A DNA stretch of 64,000 bases from Siphonodentalium dalli (GCA_032622095.1 CP136069.1:167390394-167454393), one strand, 5' to 3'. Shown: positions 11,963-23,984, counted from the stretch's first letter. Numbers and translations: made by a program. Notes: generated by a model not told the origin, from the letters alone.

Positions 11963-13950
11963 TATCTCTGGTTAATAGTATTATCTGATTGGAAAAAGAC
12001 TTGGGATGAGTTACAAAAATTCACATTATTCAATATCTATTGTGGGCTATATCAAATATGGTTCAGTACGATAATTTTTATCAGACCTATATATGTTTTT
12101 TTTTTTACTTTCTGTTCAAATTTTCATGTTGTCCAGATGAAAACTCCAGTTAATATCCACTGATCAAAACAAATCTATATGGTGAATATCCATCACATTA
12201 TTCAGTTTGAGTATGAATTTGGTTCTGGTATGATGATTAATGATGGAGTTATGCCCCTTTTTTTATTTAGAAATCAGTTTTTGGGACGTCCAGATGCTAA
12301 CTTAAGCAGTATTCAATAGTTCCTTGTTAATTGATACGTGGGTCACATTTGAGAAAACACAGGTCAAGTTCTATTTTGGTCATGGTCAGATGATTTTGAC
12401 AGATTTGGTACGTATGTGGTTCACATTTGAGAAGATGCAGACCAATTAAGTTTGATACTATTTGACTTAGAAATAATAACATTTGTGTTGTGCAAATGCT
12501 AGATTGAGCGATCTTCAAAAGAATCTTCTCCTAATATTTTAGTGTGTGGCTCACCTTTTTTACTCTTAAAAATATCAATATCCCAAAAAGCCACCTCGAT
12601 TTACGTAGAAATCAGTTTTTTTGGTTGTTCGGATGATATATAACTTGAGCGATATTTAAAGGAATATTATACTAAATTTTTTTAGTATTTTGTTTCAATA
12701 TACCTATATTATATATTTAAAATGTCCAATTTGCCCAAATAATCTTGTGTTTGATCGCTAATTTTGTTTTTATAACGAAAAAAATAAAATAATCTGAAAT
12801 ATGCCAAAAATCTTATGCTGCAGACGCAGTCACATGATTTAAGTCACATGATCAGCGGCCGGTGTGGTCACATGATTTAACACGTGAAAAATGACGTAGC
12901 GATTATGCGAATTCCTGTTACTATCAAGCGTCTATGATTTTCAACTTCTTATATATATTTGAATGTATACAATTTGTCTTAAGCTGCTTGCCAGTTTATC
13001 TATGTATACATGGCATGGGCATATATTATCGACCTCTTTGTGTCAATTACGCATAACAATAGCATTATAAAAGATCTAACGGTTGACCATGGTTCGTTTG
13101 AACATCCAATCATATATAACACTTTTTGAAGGAGGGATAATTTCTGGTTTAATAAATAATCACATTACAAATGCTCTTTATCCGCATCATATCAGGAATA
13201 GACTTAACACGGAACGTTCTTTATTGGGTCATGGTAAAGGAAAATGGGGACTCGTCTTAGAATAGTTGTCATCGTAAATATTTACTAATTACACCAATAC
13301 ACGTAAATATATGTACACAAACTTTCGATATATATGCTTCATATGCCCGTCAAAGTCGTAGCAAAGTTAAAAGTCATTTCCGGTTTATTAAACAATTTTT
13401 ATTCGCACCATATCAGGAATAAGCTTAACATGGAAATGACTTTATTCAGTCATGGTGAAGGAAAGTGGGGACTCAATTTAGAACAGTTGTCATCATAAAT
13501 ATTTACTAAATTATTGTCCAATGTACTCCCCACTATAACTACAGTTTTATGTTAAAGTAACCATGCCACTCTTGTAAATATAAATGCTCTTTATTTTGTA
13601 TATGCAATCGCTTTTAGCGATAAGGTCGATTGGATATACTAACGACTGGATGCTCTGCTCCGTCAAATATATATTATTTATGGGAGAAATGAATGTAGAA
13701 TTATACCTAATTGAGAGTCCCTATACCGGCCACAGCCGAAAATGCTGCATTTATTTGGCACATATCGTATAATGATAATTCGATCCATTTCCCCATTTCT
13801 AATGTCAGACCATTACAGTTGGACACAAATTTCTAGTGTTGAATATTGTTAGATTTTAAATACCATTCACAGCCACTACAGAAATGTACATGCATAGTAT
13901 TAAGCTAAATATATCAAATTGTGGAAATCTGTTCATCACAATGCATCTGT
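11963..13950. other. No recognisable gene; degenerate repeat
   Basis: 12110-12660 carries degraded units related to the 10.2-10.7 kb array ('gatgaaaactccagttaa', 'acttagaaat'). A diverged pair near 13070-13260 and 13370-13500 shares 'caggaat', 'atggtaaaggaaa' and 'gtggggactc'. No exon is supported. Confidence 0.5.
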
Positions 13951-13955
13951 TAACA

Positions 13956-14770
13956 AGGGGTATGCATCTAAGATGCTATGTCAAGTTTATTGGCAGTCGA
14001 AAAAAAACTTCTGCCCAAAAAGTCGGACAAACCTGGTTTTCGTACTCGTCCGAGATATTGTTGCAAGAGACTCATACATCAAATATGGTTTGAATCAGTT
14101 AATATTTAATTGAGTTATCGCGCTAACAGTAAAAAAAACATGCTAAAAATAGACAAACTAAGGTCCATAACTCCGGGGGAAAAATTTGGACAAACTGGTT
14201 TTCGAACTCGTTCGAGATATTGTTGCAAGAGAATCATATATCAAATATGGTTTGAATCAGTTAATATTTGATTGAGTTATCGCGCTAAAGGTGACAAAAT
14301 GCTAAAAATAGACAAACTAAGGCACATAACTCCGGGAAAAAATCGAACAAACCTGGTTTTCGAACTCGTCCGAGATATTGTTGCAAGAGACTCATATATC
14401 AAATATGGTTTGAATCAGTTAATATTTTATTCAGTTATTTCGCTAATGGTGAAAAAAAATGCTAAAAATAGGCAAACTAAGGCCCATAACTCCGGGGAAA
14501 AAATTTGGACAAACCTAGTTGGTTGAGTTATCGCAGTAAGGGTGAAAAAAATGCAAAAAAGTCATCAAAGATGGATAACTCTTGTCAAAAAGTTTGGACG
14601 TGACCCATTTTCTACAGGCAGTAAATAGTCATTGGGAGCAACTCGCATACCAAAATTGTTTTTAATCCGTTCACAAATGTCAAAGTTGTAACACATTCTT
14701 TAGGTCCGCCCGCCAACCATCCCTCTTCAAACCATGTCGATTTTTTTATAAACTCGACTAAAAATGTGTT
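13956..14770. mobile_element. Array-bearing element, copy 1
   Basis: Begins with 'aaggggtatgcatctaagat', then GTCAAGTTTATTGGCAGTCG. It continues with 3-4 units of ~162 bp ('gaactcgtccgagatattgt', 'caaatatggtttgaatcagt', 'gagttatcgcgctaa') and closes with 'ggacgtgacccattttctac' and ATAAACTCGAC. The ends GTC(G/A)AGTTTAT and ATAAACTCGAC are inverted. The plan fits a non-autonomous element with a core tandem array. Short open frames inside are repeat by-products. Confidence 0.65.
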
Positions 14771-14779
14771 GTAATCAGA

Positions 14780-15148
14780 TTCTTTAAGTGTTGCACCCAT
14801 ATTTTTTACCTCAGAACAGAAAGCGCATGCACATTTTATCAGTGTTTTCATACCACTGTCAAACATACTGTCCTAATTAGTTGTCTTTTGTACAGATAAT
14901 GCTTTTAGCCTGCCGATAAATGAGGTGCCTGAGTAGTGATCTGCGAGTATTCAAGATTTTATTCAATGTCAACATCGATCACCTGATTCTAGATCAACAC
15001 CGAATCAGTTCGCAGATTCAGATATTTTGGAATCGGCGTTATTTTGATTTATCTACTATATTAAAATGGAGGTTGCTGTTTGTGGCAAGAAAAAAGTTTT
15101 ATTCTTTAACATTACTCCATAGTAGTTGATATAATATAAATAAAACAA
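14780..15148. other. Spacer between the two array-bearing elements
   Basis: AT-rich, no supported exon. Confidence 0.4.
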
Positions 15149-16140
15149 GGGGTAAGCATCTTACGCATCTAAGATGCTATGTCGAGTTTATTGGCAGTCG
15201 AAAAAAACTTGGCAATAAGTCCCACACAAGGCCCAAAAAAGTCACTAAAAATAGACAAACTAAAGCACATAATTCCGAGGAAAATATTTGGACAAACCTG
15301 GTTTTTCGAACTCCTCCGAGATATTGTTGCAAGAGTCTTATATACCAAATATGGTTAGAATCAGTTAATATTTAATTGAGTTATCGTGCTAGCAGTGAAA
15401 AAATGGTAAAAATAGACAAACTAAGGCCCATAACTCCGGGGAAAAAATTCGGACAAACCTGGTTTTCGAACACGTCTTGAGATATTGTTACAAGAGACTC
15501 ATATATCAAATATGATTTGAATCAGTTAATATTTTATTAAGTTATCGCGCTAACGGTGAAAAAAATGCTAAAAATAGACAAACTAAGGCCCCTAACTCCG
15601 AGGAAAAAATTCGGACAAACCTGGTTTTCGAACTCGTCCAAGATATTGTTGCAAGAGACTCATATATCAAATATGGTTTGAATCAGTTAATATTTGATTC
15701 AGTTATCGTGCCAACGGTGAAAAAAATGCTAAAAATAGACAAACTAAGACCCATAACACTGAGGAAAAAATTCGGACAAACCTGGTTATCGAACTCGTCC
15801 GAGATATTGTTGCAAGAGGCTCATTAATCAAATATGGTTTGAATCAGTTAATATTTGAATGAGTTTTTACGCTAATGGTGAAAAAAAATGCAAAAAGGTA
15901 ATCAAAGATGGATAACTCTTGTCAAAAAGTTCGGACGTGACCCATTTTCTACAGGCAGTAATTAGTCATTGGGAGCAACTCACATAACAAATTGTTTTCG
16001 AATCCGTTAACAAATGTTAAAGTTATAAGGCATTATTTAGGTCCGCCCGCTGCCCGATAGCCCGCCTGCCCCCCGCCCGCCCGCCAACCGTCCCTCGTCA
16101 AACCATGAGTCAAATTTTTTATAAACTCGACTAACAAGTG
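15149..16140. mobile_element. Array-bearing element, copy 2
   Basis: Same architecture and orientation as 13956-14770. It has the same entry motif, GTCGAGTTTATTGGCAGTCG, four ~160 bp units, the 'ggacgtgacccattttctac' tail, a GC-rich 'cccgcccgcccgcc' patch at about 16040-16085, and the closing TTATAAACTCGAC. Both copies share head and tail but differ in unit number and in the tail's GC-rich patch. Confidence 0.65.
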
Positions 16141-16885
16141 CACCACCCAGAGTATCCCCTCTCCAAGGTGGCTTTTCGGTTTATTAATTTTCTGATGTTG
16201 CTTAATTCGAACGATGTCTAAATCTTGTCAGTGATTCCATGATAAAATCTAAATTGAAATCAGTTCATATTTGTTTCAGTTATCAAACCAGGCAGAGCAA
16301 AATTGCAAAAGAATCGATAATCGACAAAAAGATATGATTTCCTGATAAAGAAGGATAACTCTCAAATCGAAAACGTGAACGTCATTTGCCCCTCTTTTGA
16401 AAGCAGTCATGATGGTGAATCTCCATACTAGTGATGTTCCGATAATGAAAAAGCCCTTCGGACCGATTTCCAATAACTGGAAGCACAATCGGCCGATTTC
16501 AGATTCCGATGTTTATATATATTTTGCATTGCTCCCATAATGGACCTATATACACTCATTGCACGTGGTATAGTTTCAAAGCCAAATACATCAAAGAAAT
16601 ATATACCACTGTCCAAAATTATTTCCACCGATGTTAGTTGTGCGCTGCCTTTGATGTATATCAGTAGTTGTTTTGACAAAGAGATCAAAAGTGCTGACTC
16701 CGAGTAACATTATGACCATGTGTGGAATACTTGCTTGCGGTAGTAAAGTCTTGATTGAATACTTGTAAGTTATGACAATTTATGGAATGGTAATGATTAT
16801 TAACTAAATTTAGATTGATGGATAATAATTGCTGTCATATTTGTCTGAGACTTCCCAAGTTCCCATGGGTCACACCTTTTGTCTT
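16141..16885. other. No recognisable gene
   Basis: Near 16435-16510 a diverged palindromic patch (CGATAATGAAAAAGCCC... CAATCGGCCGATTTC) looks like a transposon end. The minus-strand frame over 16428-16688 has no splice or domain support. Confidence 0.4.
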
Positions 16886-16889
16886 TTAA

Positions 16890-17283
16890 CCCTTTACCCA
16901 ACAAACCGGCCAAAAACTGCCAAATAAAGCTGCAACAGCCTAAAATATCTTCGGTCTGTCTCAATAGAACCATACAAATATGGATATCATTGGAACCGGT
17001 TCATTGACCACATTGCGATGGTTACAGTTATGCCCTGTGCCAATGCATGCTCTTATATATGCGAGTCGACCATAGGTCGCCTCGCATATATAAGAGAATT
17101 CATTGGCCTAAAAAAAAACCTTTTTTTTAACACTTTTTACCATTTTTTCTTACATTCTTTAACAATTTTATAATTTTTAATGTGTTAAGCCAATGCATTC
17201 TCTTATATATGCGAGGCGACCTATGGTCGACTCGCATATATAAGAGAATGCATTGGCACAGGGCCCTTCTGTTGGGTAAAGGG
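16890..17283. mobile_element. TTAA MITE, left copy (394 bp)
   Basis: Flanked by TTAA (16886-16889 and 17284-17287). The termini are CCCTTTACCCAACA and TGTTGGGTAAAGGG. Inside are two palindromes built on TTATATATGCGAGTCGACC...CTCGCATATATAAGAG. The TTAA duplication and CCCTTT termini suggest the piggyBac (or Kolobok) superfamily. It carries no coding capacity. Confidence 0.85.
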
Positions 17284-17287
17284 TTAA

Positions 17288-17397
17288 TAACATTGGAGCA
17301 ATAACATAGATGACACCCTTCCCACACCCAACTGGCAGATTGATGATTATATCATTTCCTTGAAAAATATACTTCAGTGCATCAAGTTGCCCCTTCT
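17288..17397 (-). pseudogene. RecQ-like helicase exon fragment, Walker A
   Basis: Read on the minus strand, this 110 bp island between two MITEs encodes KKGQLDALKYIFQGND, then LPVGCGKGVIYVIAPM. This matches the RecQ-type helicase Q-motif/motif I region (GQ..A....G.D.....P.G.GKS..Y...P). The Walker A reads GCGKG, where the usual S/T after GK is G, so ATP binding would be impaired if it were expressed. If both MITEs are removed with one TTAA kept at each site, the frame runs on both sides, and upstream a 'tgcttcccag' acceptor lies just beyond the second MITE. I infer one small exon hit twice. The rest of the helicase is not seen in the window. Confidence 0.6.
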
Positions 17398-17401
17398 TTA
17401 A

Positions 17402-17763
17402 CCCTTTACCCAACAGAACGGCCCTGTGCTAATGCATTCTCTTATATATGCAAGTCGACCATAGGTCGCCTCGCATATATAAGAGAATGAATTGGCTTAA
17501 CACATTAAAAATTATAAAATTGTTAAAGAATGTAAGAAATAATGGTAAAAAGTTTTTTAAAAAGATTTTTTTTAGGCCTATGGTCGACTCGCATATATAA
17601 GAGAATGCATTGGCACAGGGCATAACTGTAACTATCACAATTTGGTCAAGGAGCCGGTTCCAATGATATCCATATTTGTATGGTTCTATTGAGACAGACC
17701 GAAGATATTTTAGGCTGTTGAAGCTTTATGTGGCCGGTTTTGGCCGGTTTGTTGGGTAAAGGG
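17402..17763. mobile_element. TTAA MITE, right inverted copy (362 bp)
   Basis: Same family as 16890-17283 in opposite orientation, with TTAA at 17398-17401 and 17764-17767. The outer ~150 bp of each copy (GGCTGTT..., GACAGACCGAAGATATTT) are complementary to each other, so the pair forms a ~880 bp palindrome around the helicase island. Confidence 0.85.
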
Positions 17764-17767
17764 TTAA

Positions 17768-18239
17768 CAACTGGGAAGCATTTACAGTTCAGCCTCAAAC
17801 TCCATGCAGGGTTTACCTCCCTTGATGACTCGGTAAGGAAGTATGACTGACCCGTGCGGTCTGGTAAAGATTGGGTCCGCCTACTCAATTTTTTTTTGCA
17901 AGAGCGCCTCCCAAGTTCAACATGGAGTTATAAGCATATTTCATAGCATACGCTGTACAGACGAAAAAGTTAATTATGCCCCTCCTCACGTTGGTCGTTA
18001 TTGAAGACAGTTCTGATTGCGACTACACTAATTTATTCAATGTGTGCTTCCAATTATTGACATAGCATGTGACGTCACATGCCATGTGCTCAACAGGGAG
18101 CTACACTGTAATGGGGTCAGCTGTTTAAAGTCTTTGAATCTATTTCGTGTCAACGCGATTGAACCAATAACTTCATATATTACACACGATGTGTATTGCC
18201 ATGCTTATAATATATTCCCAAACATTGGACCCAATCCCC
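17768..18239. other. No recognisable gene
   Basis: No supported exon. The sequence next to 17768 may be intron or upstream flank of the helicase fragment. Confidence 0.4.
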
Positions 18240-18320
18240 TAGATCATGCCATGAATCTCTACTCTGGCTGACGCCCGTGTCTACAACGTCAGCCAGAGTA
18301 GAGATGCATGGCATGATCTA
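18240..18320. repeat. Hairpin, ~34 bp arms
   Basis: 'tagatcatgccatgaatctc' and the following TACTCTGGCTGACG pair with CGTCAGCCAGAGTA and 'gagatgcatggcatgatcta' around a 13 bp loop, with one mismatch and one indel. No flanking TTAA. Confidence 0.75.
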
Positions 18321-18324
18321 CAAG

Positions 18325-18900
18325 TCCTTGTGAGAAAACCCCAGCAGATTTTTTCCCATTCGTCCCATGCAGCATGTTTCTTCGCCGCGTTTCAGTGTAA
18401 TGATATGTTGCAAAGTGTTACGAAGTCTAAGTTGTAACCAGTACGTGTTACAAATAATATAACGGCGTCATAAGAAAACCACAGCATATTTTTAAAACTC
18501 ATCTCAATGCAGAGATATGTTACAATGTGTTACAAAGCGTTACGTAAATGATTTCTGAGATCCACAGAGACCGCTCGTAGACAGTTGTTACAAATGATAT
18601 AAAGTCCCTGTGAGAAAACCACAGTATATTTTTTAATATCATCCGAGTGTAGTGATAAGTTATGTTACAAAGTTTTACGAAGCATAACGTTGTGTGATTT
18701 CTGAGATCCACAGAGACCGCTCGTTGATGGGTGTATGCAAATGATGTAAAGTCGCTATGAGAAAACTTATGGATATTTCTTCAACTCGTATCAGTGTAGT
18801 TACGAAAGTTTATGTGATTTATGAGATTCCACATATCGATGTACCACTCATAGACGGGAGTTCAAATTATTGTTCAATGCGAGGCTCCCAAGTCCCCACG
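18325..18900. repeat. Tandem array, ~140 bp units
   Basis: Four to five diverged units share 'gtgagaaaaccacag', 'tgttacaaagtgttacg' and 'ttctgagatccacagagac'. The sequence between here and 19150 shows no gene. Confidence 0.6.
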
Positions 18901-19154
18901 AGAATAACAGCAGAATTTTGCGACGATATTTGGCATATCCATTTTAATAGCATTTGAAGCATCTGTGGGAATGTTACCCAATCCTGTTTTTAATAACTGT
19001 AATTTCTATATTTCATAGAAAACACAAAGTGACAAACATGACGATGATCACCACGGTGATGAGAATGAACTTTAAAATTATAGATTTGATCTTGATTAGT
19101 TAATAATATTTCAATGTAATTAAACAATTACCACAAAAAAAACTTGAGCTTTAC

Positions 19155-19271
19155 TGACTCAGCACAAATCTTTAGACTCAGCTCTTTGTGAAAACAATCC
19201 CCACTGAGCTTCACAAAGCCACGAACATGTACCGCATACCTGGTGTCAACTTTGTGTGCACAAGTCACTAG
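19155..19271 (-). CDS. Exon of unrecognised gene (segment D)
   Basis: On the minus strand an acceptor 'tgatatttcctatttacag' precedes an open 117 bp (39 codons, phase 0 at both ends) ending at donor TCA|GTAAAG. The product starts LVTCAHKVDTRYAVHV and continues GFVKLSGDCFHKEL. It follows segment C, whose donor is also phase 0. The protein family is not recognised. Unlike segments A-C it has no disabling change. An alternative donor, CACCAG|GTATGC, would shorten it. Confidence 0.45.
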
Positions 19272-19606
19272 CTGTAAATAGGAAATATCAGAAAGTTCAT
19301 CTTCTCCTCTCTGTAAAACATTGTTCATAATATTGGCCAAATTTGGAATTTTGGTTATATAAATCAGGGAGCAATCAAGAAAAATAAAAGTGTCCAAATA
19401 TTATGGGATGATTATCCAATTTAAAAATTTTATCATGACAAAATACAAATCTTGAGGTACCAGTAGGGGTGATAACTTCAATTTTAATATTCCGTTCATA
19501 TCATGTCATGATGTCATGTTCAAATACTCATCTCCTTTTGTCTTTTGTCATGCATAATATAATAATATCAGACAAAAATATTCGCACCATCTACACATAA
19601 ATTTAC

Positions 19607-19756
19607 CTCAGCTTGACTGAAAGTTACCAATGCATTGGCAAGGTATTCACCACTATCCTTCTTCCATCGGATGACATCTTGATGGTGGTCTACTAATGGG
19701 CCGTATACATAGTCCATCACTGACTAGCATCTCCAGAAAGCCAAACTCATGAGGAT
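19607..19756 (-). pseudogene. Damaged exon (segment C)
   Basis: Bounded by acceptor 'tttttttgcag' and donor GCTGAG|GTAAAT on the minus strand (150 bp). The first part reads best as PHEFGFLEMLVSD and the last part as YVYGPLVDHHQDVIRW, then GEYLANALVTFSQAE, in a frame one base away. Read in one frame throughout, it contains a TAG. So the exon carries either a 1 bp insertion or a nonsense change. It joins segment D in phase 0. Family not recognised; sequencing indels are an alternative explanation. Confidence 0.45.
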
Positions 19757-20239
19757 CTGCAAAAAAAATAGCACATGTTAAAGACATATTATGTACTTGT
19801 TCGGGTGTGTGAAACGGATAGGTTAGTATTCAGGCACTGTGCCAAGTGGAGAAATGGAAAATTCTACTAACACCGCTGAAAATCTGAAGCAAATATACCA
19901 CTCCTTAGAAAACATCGTCTGAACTACGCTGATTTGTAAATATTTACTACTCGTTTCGGGACGCATCTAATATCTATTGGCAATAAAGTAACGAAGCAAT
20001 TTCACCACCGAGAGTCACTGCATTTAATTTACACATGAGAATGACGTTGTGTGTTATCAATTCATTTGTAAAAGTAACTACTTGAACAAGATTATTCTCC
20101 ATTTCTATTTTATCACCCTACCGGAGTGTTTCACATCACTTTAAACAAGCAGTCACAGATGGCGGTATCCTCCGCCGAATTGTGCAGTTGGGGAAGTGCA
20201 TTCTCAATGTTCGCGTTCTCAATATGTGCTAAACAAGAG

Positions 20240-20890
20240 GTGGAATTTTGTCAAAAAGCCTGGCTTGCGAACTCATTTTAGGTACTGGTCATGGGAACGA
20301 ATATACCAAAAATCTTTTAAATCTGTTTACATTTGTGGAAATTAGCCCTGTGATGTCATCCATTTGCACCAAAAATAAGTCCAACAACTCTGCTGAAAAT
20401 ATCCGGCCGGGCCTGGTTTGCGAACTCGTTCTAGATACTGGTCATGTGAACTCATATACCAAAAATCTTTTAAATCCGTTTACATTTGTGGAAATTAGCC
20501 CAGTGACGTTGTCAATCTGCACCAAAAATAATAAACAAAAAGTCCAATAACTCTGCTGAAACTATGCGGGCAGACCTGGTTTGCAAACTCGATCTAGATA
20601 CTGGTCAAGTGAACTCATATACCAATTATCTTTGAAATCTGTTGAGATTTGTGGTAATGAGCCCTGTCACGTCGTCTATTTGCTATTTGGTAAATTCGAC
20701 AAAAATAATAAATAAGTCCAATAACTCCTGTAAAAATATCCGGCCAGACCTGGCTTGCGAACTCATTCTAGGTAATGGTCAGGTGAACTCATATACCAAA
20801 TATCTTTGAAATCCGTTGACATTTGTTCAAGTTATGACTCTTACAAATTCGGGACCGACGGAACCCATTCCTATATCCCCCGCAAATTTC
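20240..20890. repeat. ~165 bp tandem array, four units
   Basis: Units share 'cctggtttgcgaactcgttc', 'agatactggtcatgtgaact', 'catataccaaaaatctttta' and 'gtccaataactctgctgaaa'. The frame open over 20248-20550 comes from two in-phase units and is not a gene. Confidence 0.7.
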
Positions 20891-20899
20891 CAAGTTGGC

Positions 20900-20925
20900 G
20901 GGGGGGGGGGGGGGGGGGGGGGGGG
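20900..20925 (+). repeat. G26 homopolymer
   Basis: Twenty-six consecutive G residues, preceded by GGC, at the 3' edge of the array. It could form G-quadruplexes; the length may be an assembly estimate. Confidence 0.9.
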
Positions 20926-21360
20926 TAATAACCTTTGTAATGGTATATTTGATCAAGACATCAGTCGAAATTTTCTTTTAGACAGCACTGACCAAGGCAG
21001 TTCTTATTATGATTAAGAGGATGAACACTAATGGTTATTGTAATTGGCATGAAAAAAGTAATCAATTGTTCATTCATGTAGATCAGTATATATACAAAAT
21101 AGAAATTTGTATAAATTTATTTGACTTATTCATTTGTATTTTTAAGGTTATATTCTGAGCTATCAGGATACAACGATGTTAAATATTTAGTGTGAGTTTA
21201 TTGCTTCTCGGCAAACCGGTCATGATTTTCAAGCTTTATCTCATTTATGCCATTCCGATCGATACATGGCCATTTCAGTAAGCAAGCATATTTGAAGCAA
21301 GGAACACTCATACTGAGTTGGTACCTCCATAAATTTTAAATATATAATTATTTTGTTTAC

Positions 21361-21480
21361 CTCATGTATGATGACAATGGCCACTCCCAATCCTTTGGCT
21401 ATTCTCATGTCAGATTTAGGGAACTTCTACATGAAGGTTGTAGCTTGGTTCAGTATGTCCTTTCTTTGAATCTTTTCTAG
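21361..21480 (-). pseudogene. Damaged exon (segment B)
   Basis: Acceptor 'ccctttccag' and donor CATGAG|GTAAAC bound 120 bp on the minus strand. One frame reads LEKIQRKDILNQATTFM, stop, KFPKSDMRIAKGLGVAIVII. A second frame reads well only in the first half (RKDSKKGHTEPSYNLHVEVP) and then stops. Either a nonsense TAG or a frameshift is present. It lies between segments A and C and probably belongs to the same gene. Family not recognised. Confidence 0.4.
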
Positions 21481-22233
21481 CTGGAAAGGGAGAGAGAAAG
21501 GGGTACAACTAACATGTACCGTAATGGATTCTCTTGCATATGGCATATAATAGAGAACATATGTTAGAAACCATGTGTTTTGCTCTAATGATCATCAATA
21601 TGTATGTGCATTGGTAGTAAAAAAAAAAGAATTTTGTTTTATTTATTTTTAGAAATTTTTGGCTTTTTTCTCAAAATATCAATAAAAAGTTTAGCGTCCG
21701 CAGTTATTCATAGGGTCAGTCGATGTACGGAAACATAGTATCTTTTTCTTATTTTTGGCCTAAAAGCTGAGTGGAGTGTTTCACATCAATTTGAATCGAA
21801 AAGTAATGCTTATACAGGAAACATTCAGTAAAATTCCCCACCAGCATTATGGCAGCATACAAGGAGGAGTAGTCTGAATTTGTTGATTATTTTATTGCAG
21901 CATCAACATGATTATACTTGGTAGCACCAGGGACCAAATACAGCCCCTTTCCCAGAACTATGATATCAGTATGACGATCCTCAAGATTTACTTAAAATTT
22001 TTACCAGTGGAAGAAAATTTTACCACAAGTGTGTTAAGTTTCCCAATGAGAGTGCCCCAGGCAACAAATCAGAATAGGGTAATCCCTGATCAATGTTCTT
22101 AACACATACAAGTGCAAACTTGTAAACTTTATCCGAAATGCCAGATATATAGAAAATGTTGCTTATTTAAATTATAAAACTTATTGACCAGAGTTACTCT
22201 CATAAAGTTCTAATAGTCTAATTTACAAATTAC

Positions 22234-22438
22234 CTCATCACATCATGGAGATCGAAGTTTAATGTGACACTGCATCTGGTCACTGGAGGTTTCGCGCCGC
22301 ATTATGCATCGGCATTTATTCCTCTGGTTGCCCCATTGGCAAGGTCAACTGCAAGTTGCTCAACCTCTGCCATATTGCTTGGGTCATCTCAGAAGAACGG
22401 CAGAGCCTGATTAGTTCTGCAGGAATATCAATGTACAC
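22234..22438 (-). pseudogene. Damaged exon (segment A)
   Basis: Acceptor 'tctattttcag' at 22438 and donor GATGAG|GTAATT at 22234 on the minus strand. The frame starts VYIDIPAELIRLCRSS (phase 0). An apparent 2 bp insertion (GA) then shifts it: the good reading continues DDPSNMAEVEQLAVDLANGA in another frame, meets one TAA, and goes on with KPPVTRCSVTLNFDLHDVM. So the exon shows one frameshift and one stop. It can follow the short exon at 27766-27801 in phase. Family not recognised. Confidence 0.4.
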
Positions 22439-22439
22439 C

Positions 22440-23980
22440 TGAAAATAGAACAAAACGAAATTGATGTAATATGCATATTTGTATTTAGCATTCCCAGCAT
22501 TAGCAGTGCAAAAACTATTAATTTGAGGTTCACTCTGAATTGATTGCCCCAATAATATTATCTACGCATTTCAAAGCGCAACAGAACATTTTCATTGGAC
22601 GATACGGTAGTTCCATGTGTTTGTCTATAAACAATCATAAAATAAAAAAAATTCTGTTTGTTTACATATAACAAAGGGTACAAATGTGACAATAACATGC
22701 AATGTACCCAATATTTATGATTTGTATAACAATGGCTGTTTCCGAATGCAAACTGTACAAATTTTGAGTGATTTTAATTCCGATAAATCAGTTTAGTGGT
22801 TATATATTAATCGTTGTGATGGCCGCATGGACGTTTTGATCTATTTTTTCTCGACAATTATCAATTGAAGTTAATAGTATCGTGAACGACTGTTGATCGC
22901 CACATGAGTTATGATGAAACTTCACCCTCTGGGGACCTCATTCTGTCTATTGAATAATATTCTTTCTGTTTTTGGCGGTTTTAGTGAATGTGACTATTTT
23001 AAAACATATACCCACAGGAAGGCCGGCCATATCTTTAAGGTGGAAGTGTCACCATAGCAGGGTATCGGTTCTGATGTCGATTACCGACGGTTCTCGTTAC
23101 TGATTGTTGATTTCTGTTAATATACCTCTTAACGAATATAAAGGGATAACTAAGCAGCTCAACGTACGTCTAACACAACTGTCTACGGTGGGTTAACGTG
23201 ATATTGTCAATTTGTCAGCACATTCAAACATCAAAGGCACAGTATTCCGCACTATGACAAGTTGCAGACACAGAGTGTATTTGACTAATTTCTCTCAACA
23301 TCTATTCAAAATTTTCGAGCAAGCCAACTACAACTAGGCTTACTCTAAACGACTTGATTCATTGGGCGAAATCATTTATGAATTTAAAACAAAAATTTAT
23401 TTGCCATTTTTTTAAATTATCAGTAATTTTTTAAATAACTCAATTTATTTTTATAAATTAAATCAAATATATTTTAAGATTGGATAGTAGTTTTTAATTA
23501 TCTGTTTTGCCAAAATCTGGTTTGTCAGGTGAATGATTATTAGAACTTGGATGTCTACAAAATATTGGAAAATTTATGGAACGAGTTTTACCTCGCGGTC
23601 AAGTTATAACATACTAGTTACTGACCTGAGTTCTAACTTCTATACAGCCATATGTTTGTAATGTTAGGCCCAAGTTTTAATACATGGTTCTAGCATGTAA
23701 CAGCGCGGGGATCAGAGCAATTGGATGGGCAGGTTTGCATTATTTATAGTAAAAAGTGACAATTGAGAAGAGGAACAAAATTGGGGAATAATAGTATAAT
23801 ACTAGTTAGTTTCACTTGTCATTATTTCGGGTGATAAAAAAGATATGTCAGGCCTTATTTTGAAATGTCAGACCATGTCTGTTTCATGCCTGACAAAATG
23901 TCAGAAAGTCATATTAAAAATTATTTTAAGGCTTTTAGTTTGGACTTCTTGCTAAATTTTATGGGAGGCCAAATTCACAT
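22440..23980. other. No recognisable gene (probable intron)
   Basis: AT-rich. Around 22919-22950 'caccctctggggacctcatt' matches the inverted-repeat ends of the segment at 50.69-51.11 kb, so it is probably a relic of that family. Confidence 0.45.
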
Positions 23981-23984
23981 TTAA

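Noticed and set aside
16428-16688. 86-codon minus-strand frame
   Set aside because: No splice sites, no recognisable motif, and it includes a palindromic transposon-end patch.
20159-20280. ATGGCGG-start frame (MAVSSAELCSW...) as a gene start
   Set aside because: It runs straight into the tandem array after about 20 codons and has no donor site.
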